Source: Lachnoclostridium phytofermentans ISDg | GTDB lineage: Bacteria; Bacillota; Clostridia; Lachnospirales; Lachnospiraceae | NCBI RefSeq assembly: GCF_000018685.1 | Contig: NC_010001.1 | Span: 4,187,501-4,251,500, forward strand | DNA length: 64,000 nucleotides | Reading direction: 5' to 3' | Part shown: piece by piece, positions 1 to 8,706 of the stretch | Numbering within the stretch: the stretch's first letter is position 1 | Layout of the letters: every line of letters begins with the position of its first letter | Made by a program: the position numbers and the translations under genes | Notes under the pieces: model-generated | Databases searched by the model: none | The model's input: the letters and a program-made list of their open reading frames with translations, nothing else | Told to the model about the DNA's origin: nothing

Positions 1-586
1 GAAGTGTTTTTATCCAATCACATAAAGTATGCCATTCCTTTAGTTTATGATTCTTTCTTGCATGATAGATATTAACTAAAGTTTCATAATTCAAAGTACA
101 AGTACGTAACTGATTATAACTTGATGGTAAAAGCTGAATTAAATCATACCAATACGCCTTCTCTTTTGTTTCTACAAATTTTTGACGAATTGTTTCCATA
201 TAATCAATATATGCTTGAAATTTTTCTTTGGACTCCTCAGTCATATGGTCATGGCTAAAGTCATCAAGTTCAAATGGCTTATTATGAATTTTATGCATAG
301 TACTTGTAGAGTTTGCTACCGTTGCTACCTTATAAGTATCATATTCTTTCCACCAATACATTGGTGCTGTAATATCTACCGATACAAGAATCTGTCGAAT
401 AAATTTACGGTGATCACTACCTGCCCCACATAGACGCTTCGCAAGATTTAAATCATTTTCACCTAGAACATACTCATGTGCATCATTATAGTAGCTATCC
501 ATTCTTGCCCAGCTATTCATTGGATTTCTTGCACCTCGAATAGCATTCTCCATGTTCATAACACTTGTGTTGCTTACACCTAACAT
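1..586 (-). CDS. ThyX-like (FAD-dependent thymidylate synthase superfamily) protein, C-terminus cut by window edge
   Basis: 195 codons are visible, from an ATG at 586 behind a perfect AAGGAGGAT ribosome site (about 592-600). The frame runs off the window at position 1. Visible blocks are a GAGSDHRKFIRQILVSVDIT segment, then APMYWWKEYDTYKV and NSTSTMHKI, and later LLPSSYNQLRT followed by NYETL and a KEWHTLCDWI helix. The order (aromatic block, LLP block, NYE/NLR-like helix) resembles the ThyX fold, but I do not see the canonical ThyX RHRxxSxNExSxR flavin/dUMP motif. It may therefore be one of the divergent phage/firmicute ThyX-like proteins rather than a working thymidylate synthase. It lies 30 bp downstream of the flavin oxidoreductase on the same strand, so the two are probably co-transcribed. 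Fold assignment is from memory of the family; function is uncertain. Confidence 0.6.
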   Translation of the reverse strand, partial: MLGVSNTSVMNMENAIRGARNPMNSWARMDSYYNDAHEYVLGENDLNLAKRLCGAGSDHRKFIRQILVSVDITAPMYWWKEYDTYKVATVANSTSTMHKIHNKPFELDDFSHDHMTEESKEKFQAYIDYMETIRQKFVETKEKAYWYDLIQLLPSSYNQLRTCTLNYETLVNIYHARKNHKLKEWHTLCDWIKTL

Positions 587-616
587 CCCTTATCCTCCTT
601 TGCATACTTCCATGAA

Positions 617-1834
617 TTATAGATTGCTCATGTATTCATCCATGGCTTCTGCTACCTGTTTTGAATAATATACCGCCTCCACTACGGTCTTTGCACCATT
701 TACGACATCTCCGGATGCAAATATACCAGGGCGTGAGGTTTCTCCCTGTTCATTCGTAACAATTAATCCTCTTCGGTTTACATCGATACCTTTTGTTGTG
801 GAAACAATCTTATCCTTTGGTCCTTGACTAATTGCAATAATAATAGATTGTGAAGGATATAGTTTAGCACTTCCTTCTACAATTTCCATGTTACCTTCTT
901 CATCCCAGGTTACTGTATTCATAATAGGACCATCTTCAGTTAATTCAACTGTAGACTTACAAGTTTCAAAGTTAACACCATCTATTTTTGCATATTCTAC
1001 TTCATGGACACTCGCTTTGATTTCTTCACGATGAGAATATATTGTAACTTCCTTAACCCCTTTTCGGATTGCTGTTCTTGCAACATCCATCGCAGAGTTT
1101 CCTGCGCCAATGATTGCAAGCGAGTCCCCAAGTTCAAAGGAGTCTGGATTTACAAGATAATCAATTGCATAATGAACATTACCTAGAGTTTCTCCTTTTA
1201 AGTGTAACGCATTTGGTCTCCAAACGCCAGTACCAACAAATATTGCTAAATAACCATCACGGAATAAATCATCAATTCCAATTGCACCACCAATTGTTGT
1301 ATTTGGACGGAATTTAATTCCTAACTCTAACATTTTCTTTTTATAATTATCAAGAATTTTCTTTGGAAGACGGAATTCTGGAATACCATAACGTAAAACT
1401 CCACCTATTTTTTCTCTAGTTTCAAATACGGTTACATCATACCCTTTTTTCGCCAATAATATAGAAATCGTAATACCAGCAGGACCTGAACCTATAACAG
1501 CAGCTCGTTTATTCTTCTTCTCTTCTCGGTCTAGCTTCATTTGATCAAAATAGGTACTAGAAATATAGTTTTCTATACTACTAATGTGTACCGGCATACC
1601 CTTTTTGCCTAAAATACAGTGCCCTTCACATTGCTTATCGTGGTCACATACTAAGGAACAAACGATAGAAAGAGGATTATTTTCAAAAACCATTTCTCCG
1701 GCTTTTGCAATACCTCCATTTAAAAATTCTTGTATCATAGTAGGAATCTGTGTGCTGATTGGACAACCAGTCATACAGAGTGGTTTCTTACAATTTAAAC
1801 ATCTTTTCGCTTCATATACTACATGATCTGCCAT
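617..1834 (-). CDS. GltD-like NAD(P)H-dependent FAD/iron-sulfur oxidoreductase (glutamate synthase small-subunit family)
   Basis: The protein is 405 aa from the ATG at 1834, chosen because AAGGAGGG precedes it; an upstream in-frame ATG at 1870 lacks such a site. Cys12, 15, 20 and 24 (CLNCKKPLC...C) and Cys59, 63, 69 and 73 (CSLVC...CEGHC) form the paired N-terminal cluster ligands of the GltD/dihydropyrimidine-dehydrogenase type domain. A GSGPAG dinucleotide motif at about 115-120 binds FAD and an IGAGNSAMD motif near 245 binds NAD(P)H. The C-terminus carries the family GIFASGDVVNGAKTVVEAV segment. No GltB large subunit is adjacent, so it may be a stand-alone member (glutamate synthase beta-like or sulfide dehydrogenase SudA/NfnB-like) feeding electrons to an unknown partner. 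The next gene on this strand is the ThyX-like gene. Confidence 0.85.
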   Translation of the reverse strand: MADHVVYEAKRCLNCKKPLCMTGCPISTQIPTMIQEFLNGGIAKAGEMVFENNPLSIVCSLVCDHDKQCEGHCILGKKGMPVHISSIENYISSTYFDQMKLDREEKKNKRAAVIGSGPAGITISILLAKKGYDVTVFETREKIGGVLRYGIPEFRLPKKILDNYKKKMLELGIKFRPNTTIGGAIGIDDLFRDGYLAIFVGTGVWRPNALHLKGETLGNVHYAIDYLVNPDSFELGDSLAIIGAGNSAMDVARTAIRKGVKEVTIYSHREEIKASVHEVEYAKIDGVNFETCKSTVELTEDGPIMNTVTWDEEGNMEIVEGSAKLYPSQSIIIAISQGPKDKIVSTTKGIDVNRRGLIVTNEQGETSRPGIFASGDVVNGAKTVVEAVYYSKQVAEAMDEYMSNL

Positions 1835-1886
1835 AAAAAAGCCCTCCTTATTACGGTCAGTAAATAACAATATCCGTTCGGATTTT

Positions 1887-1914
1887 ATTATATACGAAAA
1901 TGTTCAAATAGCAA
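1887..1914 (-). promoter_or_regulatory. Probable sigma-A promoter of the GltD-like gene
   Basis: On the minus strand, TTGCTA (1909-1914) and TATAAT (1887-1892) are separated by 16 bp. The predicted start near 1880 falls in a small ATCCG-TT-CGGAT palindrome (1872-1883) that could be an operator. Confidence 0.55.
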
Positions 1915-2058
1915 CAATCGTTAATTAATTGACACTATTCGATTATTTTACTATGAAATTTCTAACAATACAGTAAGTTTTTAGTGATATCATCTGCTTG
2001 TTTTTAGGAATGAAATCGAGGACTTATTTTTTCTTCTACATTATGGTATCGAAACCCA

Positions 2059-2087
2059 TTGCATATTTAGATTAAATCTTCTATAGT
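2059..2087 (+). promoter_or_regulatory. Probable promoter of ansA
   Basis: TTGCAT (2059-2064) and TATAGT (2082-2087) are separated by exactly 17 bp, about 65 bp upstream of the asparaginase start. Confidence 0.5.
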
Positions 2088-2154
2088 AGATATGATAGTA
2101 AACGTGATAATAAGGTTCTAACCAAAATAGGACCAAGGAATATAGAGGATAATT

Positions 2155-3174
2155 ATGGATACAAAGAAAAGTATATTAATATTAACGACTGGTGGCACGA
2201 TAGCCTCACTTAGCAGTAGTGAGGGTCTTGCTCCGGGTTTAAACGGCTCAGACCTTGGGGGGTATCTAGCTGGTATTTCAGAAAATTACCTTATTACAAT
2301 AAAGGACATCTTAAATTTAGATAGCTCCAATATTCAACCAGAAGAGTGGATGTTTATTGCAAAAAGTATTTACGATAATCATAACTCTTACGATGGTATC
2401 GTAGTAACTCATGGTACCGATACAATGGCATATACCACTTCCGTTCTTTCTTTTATGTTAAAGAACCTTCCGATTCCAGTGGTGTTTACCGGTTCTCAGC
2501 TACCACTTACACATCCGCTTACAGATGCTATAGATAACTTACGGTATGCGCTTGCTATGGCGGCAACAGGTATCCCAGGAATTTATCTTGCATTTCATAG
2601 AAAAGTTATCTTAGGATGTCGCGCTGTAAAGGTTCGCACGACAGGTTTTGATGCCTTTGAAAGTGTGAATTATCCACTGGTAGCAACCATAGATGCCAAT
2701 GGACTTAATATCAATACAAATGCCATACAACCTATCACTGGTAAAGTAGTTTATAAAGAAAATCTATGCAATGATGTATTTTTAATTAAATTAACACCTG
2801 GTTTAAACCCTGAGATATTCGATATGTTAGTAGAAATGAATTATAAGGGCATCGTTATTGAGGCCTTTGGCTCTGGTGGTTTACATTTTGTAAATCGTAA
2901 TCTTATGGAAAAATTAAAGAAATTAGTAGACGCTGGAATTCCTATTGTCGTTTCAAGTCAGTGTCTTTACGAGCGAAGTGACTTATCCATCTATCAGGCA
3001 GGTCAGTTAGCGCTAAAGCAGGGTGTTATTCCAGCTTATGATATGACTACAGAAGCCGCTGTAACAAAGCTTATCTGGGCACTTGGTCAGTCAAATGATG
3101 AAGAAGAAGTTCGTAAAATGTTCCAGACAAATTATGCGGGGGAAATCAATTTAAATAAACCTGCACATGCATAG
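2155..3174 (+). CDS. ansA: L-asparaginase, type I (cytoplasmic)
   Basis: The product hydrolyses L-asparagine to aspartate and ammonia. It is 339 aa, the usual length for the cytoplasmic type I enzyme, with no signal peptide. The first active-site motif TTGGTIAS (about residues 11-18) carries the nucleophile Thr. The second, HGTDTMAYT (about 85-93), carries the Thr-Asp pair, and the downstream TGSQLPLTHPLTDAIDNL block is also typical. The ATG follows AGAGGATAATT. It is monocistronic: its own promoter lies upstream and a strong terminator 21 bp downstream. It is the catabolic counterpart of asnA at 54.6 kb in this same window. Confidence 0.95.
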   Translation: MDTKKSILILTTGGTIASLSSSEGLAPGLNGSDLGGYLAGISENYLITIKDILNLDSSNIQPEEWMFIAKSIYDNHNSYDGIVVTHGTDTMAYTTSVLSFMLKNLPIPVVFTGSQLPLTHPLTDAIDNLRYALAMAATGIPGIYLAFHRKVILGCRAVKVRTTGFDAFESVNYPLVATIDANGLNINTNAIQPITGKVVYKENLCNDVFLIKLTPGLNPEIFDMLVEMNYKGIVIEAFGSGGLHFVNRNLMEKLKKLVDAGIPIVVSSQCLYERSDLSIYQAGQLALKQGVIPAYDMTTEAAVTKLIWALGQSNDEEEVRKMFQTNYAGEINLNKPAHA

Positions 3175-3194
3175 CCATCATTTCATATGATGAT

Positions 3195-3227
3195 ATTGGA
3201 GTATTCTTAAAGAATACTCCAATTTTT
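3195..3227 (+). terminator. Rho-independent terminator of ansA
   Basis: A near-perfect 29-nt palindrome (14-bp arms beginning ATTGGAGTATTC) is followed by TTTTT. Confidence 0.9.
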
Positions 3228-3310
3228 ATGAAAGGTAACAATTTATGTGTTCCTCTACATTGATTTAGTTTTGCACAATCAGATAGGTATTTTACTATTA
3301 CAGCCAATTG

Positions 3311-3339
3311 TTGACTTTCCAGTTACTTTCTTGTAAAAT
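3311..3339 (+). promoter_or_regulatory. Sigma-A promoter of the glmS ribozyme/glmS transcript
   Basis: TTGACT (3311-3316) and TAAAAT (3334-3339) have a 17-bp spacer. The predicted start near 3346 lies about 60 nt before the ribozyme cleavage site, which would give a short 5' cleavage fragment. Confidence 0.75.
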
Positions 3340-3394
3340 GTTGTTTGTCAGTCCAAGGCATAATCCGACAGAAATGTCTTCTCCGAACATATAG

Positions 3395-3575
3395 GAGATA
3401 AAATTAGCGCCATGTACCTCTATTGGACGGGAAATTTAGAGGTTAACGAGGTAGGGAGTTAGCGAATCTTCGGCGGATGCTCTCTCGTACAGTTTGAGTG
3501 CGTAAGGTGCTGAAAAAATGGCAGGTAACTGCAGCACAACAGCAGTACTATCAAACAACAATGTATTTGTACTTT
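3395..3575 (+). ncRNA. glmS ribozyme (glucosamine-6-phosphate-activated self-cleaving riboswitch)
   Basis: The hallmark string AATTAGCGCC (3403-3411) places the cleavage site between A3406 and G3407. Downstream are the conserved core blocks GTTAACGAGG, then CGAATCTTCGGCGGATGC, then CGTAAGG. ACCTCTA and TAGAGGT pair as the P2 helix. The element sits directly upstream of glmS, its only known target gene. In the known class, glucosamine-6-phosphate acts as cofactor for self-cleavage of the leader, exposing a 5'-OH that RNase J degrades, so the enzyme's product shuts off its own mRNA. The 3' boundary is approximate. Confidence 0.93.
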
Positions 3576-3604
3576 GACAACTAAATTAAGAAGGAGAATT
3601 TTTT

Positions 3605-5449
3605 ATGTGTGGTATTATTGGATTTACCGGACACTTAAATTCGGCCGAGGTACTGCTTAAGGGACTCGGAGAATTAGAGTATCGCGGTTATGACAGTGCA
3701 GGAATTGCATGTTTTATGGACGGAGGAATTCGTATAATCAAATCCGTAGGAAAGGTAGCCGCATTGAAGGAAAAAGTTCCGGCTGCCTTTGTATCTTCTT
3801 GTGGTATTGGGCATACCCGATGGGCTACTCATGGTGGAGTATCCGAAGTAAATGCTCACCCACATTCCTGTGGAAAGGTTACTTTAATTCACAATGGTAT
3901 TATTGAAAACTATCACGAGCTAGAACATGAGCTTAAACTCGGCGGACGCCAACCAAGTTCTCAAACAGATACCGAAATAGCTGCAATGCTTATCGATAGT
4001 TTATATTACGGTGATGCCTATCAAACGATTAAGGCAGCTGTTGACAAATTGGAAGGTGCTTACGCATTCTGTATCTTATTTTCAGATCAACCTGATGTAA
4101 TCTACTGCATAAGAAAAGGCAGCCCACTTGTTGCCTGCAGCACAGAACAAGGTTCCGTAGTCGCTTCGGATATGGTAGCACTGCTCCGTTATTCGAAGGA
4201 TTATTTCATATTGCCTGAATTTCATATCGCTAAGCTAACCAAGACTTCTATTACGCTTACCGATTTAAATGAGGAGCGCGTAGAACCAGAAATGCTAAGT
4301 GTTACTTGGGATATGTCTGCCGCTCAAAAGAATGGTTTTAAACACTACATGCTAAAAGAAATCTATGAACAACCAGAAGCAATTACGCGAACGATTGCTC
4401 CTAGAATCAAAAAGTATACAGGAGAAGATTCCAAAAAAGAATATCTTCTTCCAGATTTAACTTGTGATAATATTCCGGATTCCTTATTTTCTGATATCAA
4501 TCGTATCATCATTACAGCATGCGGGACTGCTATGCATGCAGGATTGATGGGTAAAGTATTATTAGAACGCCTTCTACGTATTCCTGTAACCGTTGATATT
4601 GCATCAGAATTTCGTTATCAGGATCCAATTATGGACCGGAATACACTAGTAATTACAGTTTCACAATCCGGAGAAACTGCGGATACCTTAGCGGCATTAA
4701 GACTTGCTCATGAGATGGGAGCAAAAACTCTATCCATAGTAAATGTCAAAGGATCCGCTATAGCAAGAGAAAGCGACTATGTATTCTATACTCATGCAGG
4801 TCCAGAGATAGCAGTTGCAAGTACCAAAGCTTACACTGCTCAACTTTCTGCCTTTTATATCTTAGCTTTCCGTTTTGCATATGCAAAAGGTTGCCTTGCT
4901 AAGAATGAAGTATCGAATTATCTACAAAAATTGTATGATGTTGTACTGTCAATTGAAGAAGTATTAAAACAGGCTGACTACTTCAAAAAAATTAGCAAGG
5001 AACTTATCCATACAGAAAATCTATTTTTCATAGGGCGTGGTATGGATTCCGCTCTTGCTTGCGAGGGCTCTATTAAGCTAAAAGAAATTACCTATATTCA
5101 TTCTGAAGCTTATGCTGCTGGTGAACTAAAACATGGTACTCTTTCCTTAATTACGGAAGGTATTCCTGTCATTGCATTAGCTACCCAGTCAAACGTATTA
5201 TCGAAGATGGTTTCTAATATGAAAGAAGTACGTGCAAGAGGTGCTATGGTTATTTGTATTACAACTAAGGATGCAGTAATCGAAAGCTCCCTTTATGATT
5301 TTCGTATTGATATTCCGGCTACAGAGGATATTTTTGCTCCATATGCTGCAGCCGTTGCTTTACAGATGATCGCTTATTATACTTCTGCTTCCCGTGGTTT
5401 AGACGTTGATCAACCGCGTAATTTAGCAAAATCCGTGACAGTGGAATAA
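3605..5449 (+). CDS. glmS: Glutamine-fructose-6-phosphate aminotransferase (isomerizing)
   Basis: The product makes glucosamine-6-phosphate from fructose-6-phosphate and glutamine, the entry step to UDP-GlcNAc and peptidoglycan. At 614 aa it is full length. The N-terminal nucleophile Cys2 (MCGIIGFTGH) heads a class II glutamine amidotransferase domain with the HTRWATHG and HNGIIENY blocks. Two SIS sugar-isomerase domains follow, one near TACGTAMHAG (about 300) and one near GRGMDSALACEGSIKLKEI (about 475). The conserved C-terminal tail DQPRNLAKSVTVE is intact. The start follows AAGAAGGAG. Expression should be controlled by the ribozyme in the 5' leader. A strong terminator follows, so it is a single-gene transcript. 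Confidence 0.98.
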   Translation: MCGIIGFTGHLNSAEVLLKGLGELEYRGYDSAGIACFMDGGIRIIKSVGKVAALKEKVPAAFVSSCGIGHTRWATHGGVSEVNAHPHSCGKVTLIHNGIIENYHELEHELKLGGRQPSSQTDTEIAAMLIDSLYYGDAYQTIKAAVDKLEGAYAFCILFSDQPDVIYCIRKGSPLVACSTEQGSVVASDMVALLRYSKDYFILPEFHIAKLTKTSITLTDLNEERVEPEMLSVTWDMSAAQKNGFKHYMLKEIYEQPEAITRTIAPRIKKYTGEDSKKEYLLPDLTCDNIPDSLFSDINRIIITACGTAMHAGLMGKVLLERLLRIPVTVDIASEFRYQDPIMDRNTLVITVSQSGETADTLAALRLAHEMGAKTLSIVNVKGSAIARESDYVFYTHAGPEIAVASTKAYTAQLSAFYILAFRFAYAKGCLAKNEVSNYLQKLYDVVLSIEEVLKQADYFKKISKELIHTENLFFIGRGMDSALACEGSIKLKEITYIHSEAYAAGELKHGTLSLITEGIPVIALATQSNVLSKMVSNMKEVRARGAMVICITTKDAVIESSLYDFRIDIPATEDIFAPYAAAVALQMIAYYTSASRGLDVDQPRNLAKSVTVE

Positions 5450-5520
5450 ATTTTCGTTACATGAAAATTACGCTTCGCAAACTTTTCCTTGTTATATATA
5501 AAAGTGTTGATAATTAAAGT

Positions 5521-5582
5521 GAAGTGCACCTCCAGATGTTAGATAAAATATATCTATCATTTTGAGGTGCACTTCATTATTT
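5521..5582 (+). terminator. Terminator of glmS
   Basis: GAAGTGCACCTC (5521-5532) pairs perfectly with GAGGTGCACTTC (5564-5575), followed by ATTATTTT. Confidence 0.85.
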
Positions 5583-5601
5583 TCATCTTTATCTATTTAA
5601 C

Positions 5602-5712
5602 ATCCTTTATATTTTAGCCTTTTATATCTAAACCTTTTATATCTTAACCTTTTATATTTTATCCCTTTATATCTTAAACCTTTATATTTTAGCCTTTTAT
5701 ATTTTATATCTC
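5602..5712. repeat. Degenerate AT-rich tandem repeat, about 15-16 bp unit, about 7 copies
   Basis: The units are variants of CCTTTTATATTTTAG or CCTTTATATCTTAA, head to tail between the glmS terminator and the stop of the coiled-coil gene. Unit length alternates between 14 and 16 bp, so it is not coding. No spacers suggest a CRISPR array. Confidence 0.85.
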
Positions 5713-5777
5713 TTTTTACATGCTTATAATTGAATATCTTAATAACACTTCATCTAATATCATTCTATTACTTATTA

Positions 5778-6632
5778 TTATATAAGAACATTTACATGTT
5801 TATCGTACCTATTATCCATTCGTTTCTCTTCTTTTTCTTCTATCTCAGAGTTATTCCTATACATGCGTTCTTTTGCTACTTTTGTTTCTTCTAATTTCTC
5901 TTTTAAAGAAATAGAATTTTTAGAATCCTTCTCCTGATTCTTCAACTCATCTTTTTGAGCATTCGCAAGCTCATTTAATTTTCCGAGTTTCTCACTCAAT
6001 TTTATATCATTCTGGGATAATCTTTTTTTCGCTTCGGACACATTTTTAGTAAGACTCTTGCTAGCTCCACCTGACCTTGCCATGGATGATTTCAATTCTA
6101 TGGAAGCGACCCTTAACTCTCCTTCTGTCTTTACTTTTAATCGTTTATGTATACCAACCTCCGACATAACATTGGATGCCTCTGTAAGAAATTTCTGATG
6201 TAACTGATTTCTATATTCCTCTTCTGTAATATCTTTATTATTGGATGCTGATTCTCTCTGTCTTTTTTCAATCTCTTTTTGGGCATTTTCTTTTTCTTGC
6301 TGCTGTAATTGCTGCTGCCTTAAAGCTATTTGACTTTTTATATCATCGATCTGTTCTTGTATTTCTTTTCTCTTTGCTAGTTTTTCTTCAGGTGTCATTT
6401 CTTCATTCGCACTCAATGAATTTAATTCTTCCTGATACCCTTTATACTGTTCTCTTAAGGACTCTAAGAATGAATCTCCCTGCTTATTAAAACTTAATTC
6501 TGCTGCATTAATGCTGCTTCTTTCTTCCTTGCTCTTATTAGATTCTTGTATTCCTAAACCATTTGTATATTGATTTTGCCCAAAAGCAAGTGATGAAGAA
6601 TAAGAGTAACCTTGCGTAGCACCTATATTCAT
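5778..6632 (-). CDS. Hypothetical coiled-coil, Glu/Lys/Gln-rich protein
   Basis: I do not recognise a family. The 284-aa product has a Ser/Gly/Asn-rich N-terminus (GYSYSSSLAFGQNQYTNG). From about residue 45 to the end it is a highly charged predicted helix with heptad-like spacing, including a run of glutamines (ALRQQQLQQQEKENAQ, about 102-117). There is no signal peptide, membrane segment or Cys pair. The ATG at 6632 has a weak AGGTG ribosome site. It stands alone, with a tandem repeat at its 3' side and a divergent gene upstream. The pattern fits a structural or flagellar/spore-associated coiled coil, but that is a guess. Confidence 0.7.
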   Translation of the reverse strand: MNIGATQGYSYSSSLAFGQNQYTNGLGIQESNKSKEERSSINAAELSFNKQGDSFLESLREQYKGYQEELNSLSANEEMTPEEKLAKRKEIQEQIDDIKSQIALRQQQLQQQEKENAQKEIEKRQRESASNNKDITEEEYRNQLHQKFLTEASNVMSEVGIHKRLKVKTEGELRVASIELKSSMARSGGASKSLTKNVSEAKKRLSQNDIKLSEKLGKLNELANAQKDELKNQEKDSKNSISLKEKLEETKVAKERMYRNNSEIEEKEEKRMDNRYDKHVNVLI

Positions 6633-7013
6633 TTATAACACCTATCTTTCTCTCTTTAATTTCTGGTAACCAAATATAAACTATATCATACATATCGGCA
6701 CCGTCTAGTAAAAATTAACCATTTTCAATAAAAACATAGGCGTTTTCATTATCTAAATATCCTATGTCGGATTTTTTATCGAATTTTAATTGTATTTTTT
6801 TATGTGTCTAACTATAATGAACTATTATGACAACTTAGATTTACTAAAAACAAGAAAAAGCTCGCTTTCTTTTTCTTGTCTTGAATAATTTGATACCTTA
6901 ATAAATGTGAGAATGAATTAGAATATATTACAATATTTTATAGTAGGTACTATATGTTAACACACGTAGTTACTGCTATAGATAGGCGCTTTGGCGCTAG
7001 AATAGAGGTTATT
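6633..7013. other. Divergent intergenic region with an 11-bp inverted repeat
   Basis: No gene is seen. ACAAGAAAAAG (about 6849) and CTTTTTCTTGT (about 6868) form a perfect 11-bp stem with an 8-nt loop. A smaller GGCGCTTTGGCGCT repeat lies about 25 bp before the PLD-family start. A closely similar stem occurs at 25.71 kb. Confidence 0.6.
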
Positions 7014-8474
7014 ATGCAAAAATTCAAAAATCTATCCCGAAAAAAGAAAATACGATATGGTATTTTGTCCGTCCTAATATTCTATCTAGTTTATGTTATC
7101 ATCAGTGTTACCATCCCCTTCGCAAATCCACCAAAAGTTAGTGAAGAATTTAAGCAAAGTGTTAATTTAAACGCTTTTTATAGTGATACCATATCGGTAG
7201 ATCGTGCTGCTATAGTGGAAACTAGTCAAGATGCGCTTGATGTTCGAATACATATGATTAATCAAGCCAAAGAAAAGATTGCAATTTCTTCTTTTTCCAT
7301 AAAGCATGACCGCAGCTGTAAGGAAATTGCTAGTGCAGTCTTAGCTGCTGCTAATCGTGGTGTTAAAGTTCAAATTCTTGTAGATGGACTTACAGGTAAT
7401 ATCGATATGGGATCTGATCCAATTTATTATGCTCTTGGAACGCAGGAAAATGTTGAAATTCGCTATTATAATATTCTTAACTTATTAAAACCATGGACAG
7501 CAAATGGCAGACTACATGATAAATACCTTATTGTAGATGATTCTTTATTGCTCCTCGGGGGCAGAAATATCTCAAATTATTTTCTTGGTGAGTATAATAC
7601 CAATGTCTTAAGCTATGATAGAGATATCCTCGTATATAATACTGCGGCTAAAACAAGTAGAAATGATGAAAGTGTTCTATCCCAAGTATGGAGTTATTTC
7701 GAAACAATTTGGAATGATAAGATGAGTGAACCGGTATTTGACCGGGTTCCAAGGTATAAGAACAATAAGGTTTCAAAGGCTTATGAAACTCTAGGTTCCA
7801 TCTATCAGGACTTAAAAACATCCAGACCTCAGCTTTTTACCGAAGTTGATTATGTTCCATTAACTGTTCCAACAAATAAAGTTAGTTTAATTACAAATCC
7901 TATTCATATCATGGCAAAAGAACCTCATATCTGGTATCAGATGGCGGAGCTAATGAAAAATGCAGAGAAACGTGTTTATATTCAGTCTCCATATGCTGTC
8001 CTAGACTCAACTATGTATCAGGATATGAATGAAATCAGCAACAAGGTACCTGATTTTCGAATGCTCATTAACTCTACCGCTGGCGGCGATAATGTCATGG
8101 CATCTTCAGATTACACCTTCAATAAACGAAAAGTTATCAAAACAGGCGTGCAGATTTTTGAATTTCAAGGAGAACACTCCATGCACGATAAATCTATTTT
8201 AATTGACGATGACATATCTATTATAGGTTCCTTTAATGTTGATATGCGAAGTGCTTATCTGGATACCGAAGTAATGCTTGTCGTACATGGTACTGAGTTT
8301 AACAAACAATTAGAATCCTATATGTATGCGATGCAAGATAAGTCTCTTCCTGTACATGAAGATGCATCCTATGGAACCAACGGAAATGTCATTCCACTAA
8401 AAATTTCAACCGGTAAGAAGATGCTTTATAACATTACCTCTGCTGTATTTCAGTTATTTCGCTATTTATTATAG
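7014..8474 (+). CDS. Phospholipase D family protein, cardiolipin-synthase-like, membrane anchored
   Basis: The product is 486 aa from the ATG at 7014 behind ATAGAGG; an in-frame ATG at 6954 would add 20 residues without a good ribosome site. There is one N-terminal membrane helix (about 15-36, ILSVLIFYLVYVIISV). Two HKD catalytic motifs follow: LHDKYLIVDD...GGRNISNYF (about 175-200) and MHDKSILIDD...GSFNVDMRS (about 400-425). Two HKD halves make one active site using a phospho-His intermediate, as in cardiolipin synthases and PLD phosphodiesterases. The presence of only one N-terminal helix and some divergence from ClsA mean the substrate is uncertain. It has its own terminator. Confidence 0.85.
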   Translation: MQKFKNLSRKKKIRYGILSVLIFYLVYVIISVTIPFANPPKVSEEFKQSVNLNAFYSDTISVDRAAIVETSQDALDVRIHMINQAKEKIAISSFSIKHDRSCKEIASAVLAAANRGVKVQILVDGLTGNIDMGSDPIYYALGTQENVEIRYYNILNLLKPWTANGRLHDKYLIVDDSLLLLGGRNISNYFLGEYNTNVLSYDRDILVYNTAAKTSRNDESVLSQVWSYFETIWNDKMSEPVFDRVPRYKNNKVSKAYETLGSIYQDLKTSRPQLFTEVDYVPLTVPTNKVSLITNPIHIMAKEPHIWYQMAELMKNAEKRVYIQSPYAVLDSTMYQDMNEISNKVPDFRMLINSTAGGDNVMASSDYTFNKRKVIKTGVQIFEFQGEHSMHDKSILIDDDISIIGSFNVDMRSAYLDTEVMLVVHGTEFNKQLESYMYAMQDKSLPVHEDASYGTNGNVIPLKISTGKKMLYNITSAVFQLFRYLL

Positions 8475-8573
8475 AGGTAAATAGTTTGGTTATATAGACT
8501 TTTAAAGGAATTAATCAATATATGATTTACGAAGCAAATGTATTAGCAAGCTAATTCACTTGTTATGGATAAG

Positions 8574-8617
8574 AAAACGAAGAGGAGTGAGATAACATCT
8601 CATTCCCCTTCGTTTTT
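8574..8617 (+). terminator. Terminator of the PLD-family gene
   Basis: AAAACGAAGAGGAGTGAGA pairs with TCTCATTCCCCTTCGTTTT across a 5-nt loop and ends in TTTTT. The A-rich 5' flank also suits the converging hslO transcript. Confidence 0.88.
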
Positions 8618-8686
8618 ATTATTTTTTATTATTATTTTTTTATTATTATTTTTTTATTATTTCTTTATTATTATTTTTTTTATATA
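8612..8686. repeat. Low-complexity T/A tract (TTATTATTTTT repeats)
   Basis: About 75 bp of iterated TTATTATTTTTT lie between two convergent genes. Confidence 0.8.
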
Positions 8687-8706
8687 ATTAAGATAATAAA
8701 CTTAAA

